A stretch of 6,036 nt of DNA, from the NCBI GenBank assembly GCA_029777145.1, contig JAKOSS010000050.1, positions 1 through 6,036 of the forward strand, read 5' to 3'. The position numbers were made by a program, and so were the translations under genes. The notes beneath the pieces were generated by a model. It worked only from the letters and a program-made list of their open reading frames with translations, searched no databases and was not told where the DNA came from. Below, piece after piece: positions 5,998 to 6,036 of this stretch. This DNA comes from Acidobacteriota bacterium. GTDB taxonomy: Bacteria; Acidobacteriota; Blastocatellia; Pyrinomonadales; Pyrinomonadaceae. How positions within the stretch are numbered: the first letter of the stretch is position 1; each line of letters starts with the position of its first letter.

Positions 5998-6036
5998 TCA
6001 GATCTCCAGTCTTCTCAAAAACTCGTCCGCGGCGAC
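5998..6036 (-). CDS. C-terminal tail of an unidentified upstream operon gene
   Basis: One minus-strand frame reads VAADEFLRRLEI and then TGA (5998-6000), running off the right edge. The stop lies 27 bases before the isomerase ATG, a spacing like that of the other operon junctions. The amphipathic, charged ending looks like a real protein C-terminus, but twelve residues are too few to identify a family. A regulator, transporter part or another uronate enzyme would all be reasonable. The other frames either stop early or run on out of frame into the isomerase. Confidence 0.4.
   Translation of the reverse strand, partial: VAADEFLRRLEI

Larger units (their letters stand above)
2454..6036 (-). 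other. Uronate-catabolic operon (isomerase-dehydrogenase-kinase-aldolase)
   Basis: Four complete genes and one gene tail share the minus strand, with junctions of 27, 15, 26 and 134 bases in the order of transcription. The gene order follows the order of the pathway: KduI/IolB-family isomerase, KduD, KDG kinase, KDPG aldolase. Their products would convert 5-keto-4-deoxyuronate to pyruvate and glyceraldehyde-3-phosphate. No polysaccharide lyase, uptake system or regulator is inside the window; they would be expected to the right of 6036. Co-transcription is inferred from spacing and direction. Confidence 0.8.

Overview
The window looks like a piece of an Acidobacteriota chromosome, most likely a Blastocatellia-type genome. 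This is an inference. It rests on a secreted von Willebrand A protein of the 'VWFA-related acidobacterial domain' type, on GC-rich coding sequence, on mostly weak Shine-Dalgarno signals, and on short repetitive 'word' arrays in the intergenic spaces. No rRNA, tRNA, CRISPR, transposase or phage gene was seen.

Left part, plus strand (1-2210). The window opens inside an NRAMP-superfamily membrane transporter (1-1041), whose first one or two membrane segments lie off the left edge. It ends in a TAG. After 56 bases comes a secreted VWFA-domain protein (1098-2210) with an intact metal-binding MIDAS site.

Middle (2211-2453). Two gene blocks converge here. The gap is almost filled by an array of seven direct copies of a 15-base word (consensus GCCTGCGGCATTCCA) and one inverted copy. 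The last direct copy and the inverted copy can pair into a long imperfect hairpin lying between the two stop codons.

Right part, minus strand (6036 down to 2454). Read in the direction of transcription, this is a tight catabolic operon: the tail of an unidentified gene (5998-6036), a KduI/IolB-family isomerase (5134-5970), a KduD-type dehydrogenase (4354-5118), a PfkB-family 2-keto-3-deoxygluconate kinase (3236-4327) and a KDPG aldolase (2454-3101). Together they make a complete route: 5-keto-4-deoxyuronate (from pectin- or alginate-like uronates cut by lyases) -> 2,5-diketo-3-deoxygluconate -> 2-keto-3-deoxygluconate (KDG) -> KDPG -> pyruvate + glyceraldehyde-3-phosphate. The first four gene junctions are 15-27 bases. 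The kinase-aldolase gap is 134 bases and carries a tandem 7-base repeat that starts on the kinase stop codon.

The most notable points are the isomerase, whose sequence looks more like inositol-pathway IolB than classical KduI although it sits in the KduI slot; the two unrelated intergenic repeat arrays; and the transporter's replacement of the NRAMP metal-binding Met-Pro-His motif. No clearly new multi-gene system is evident.
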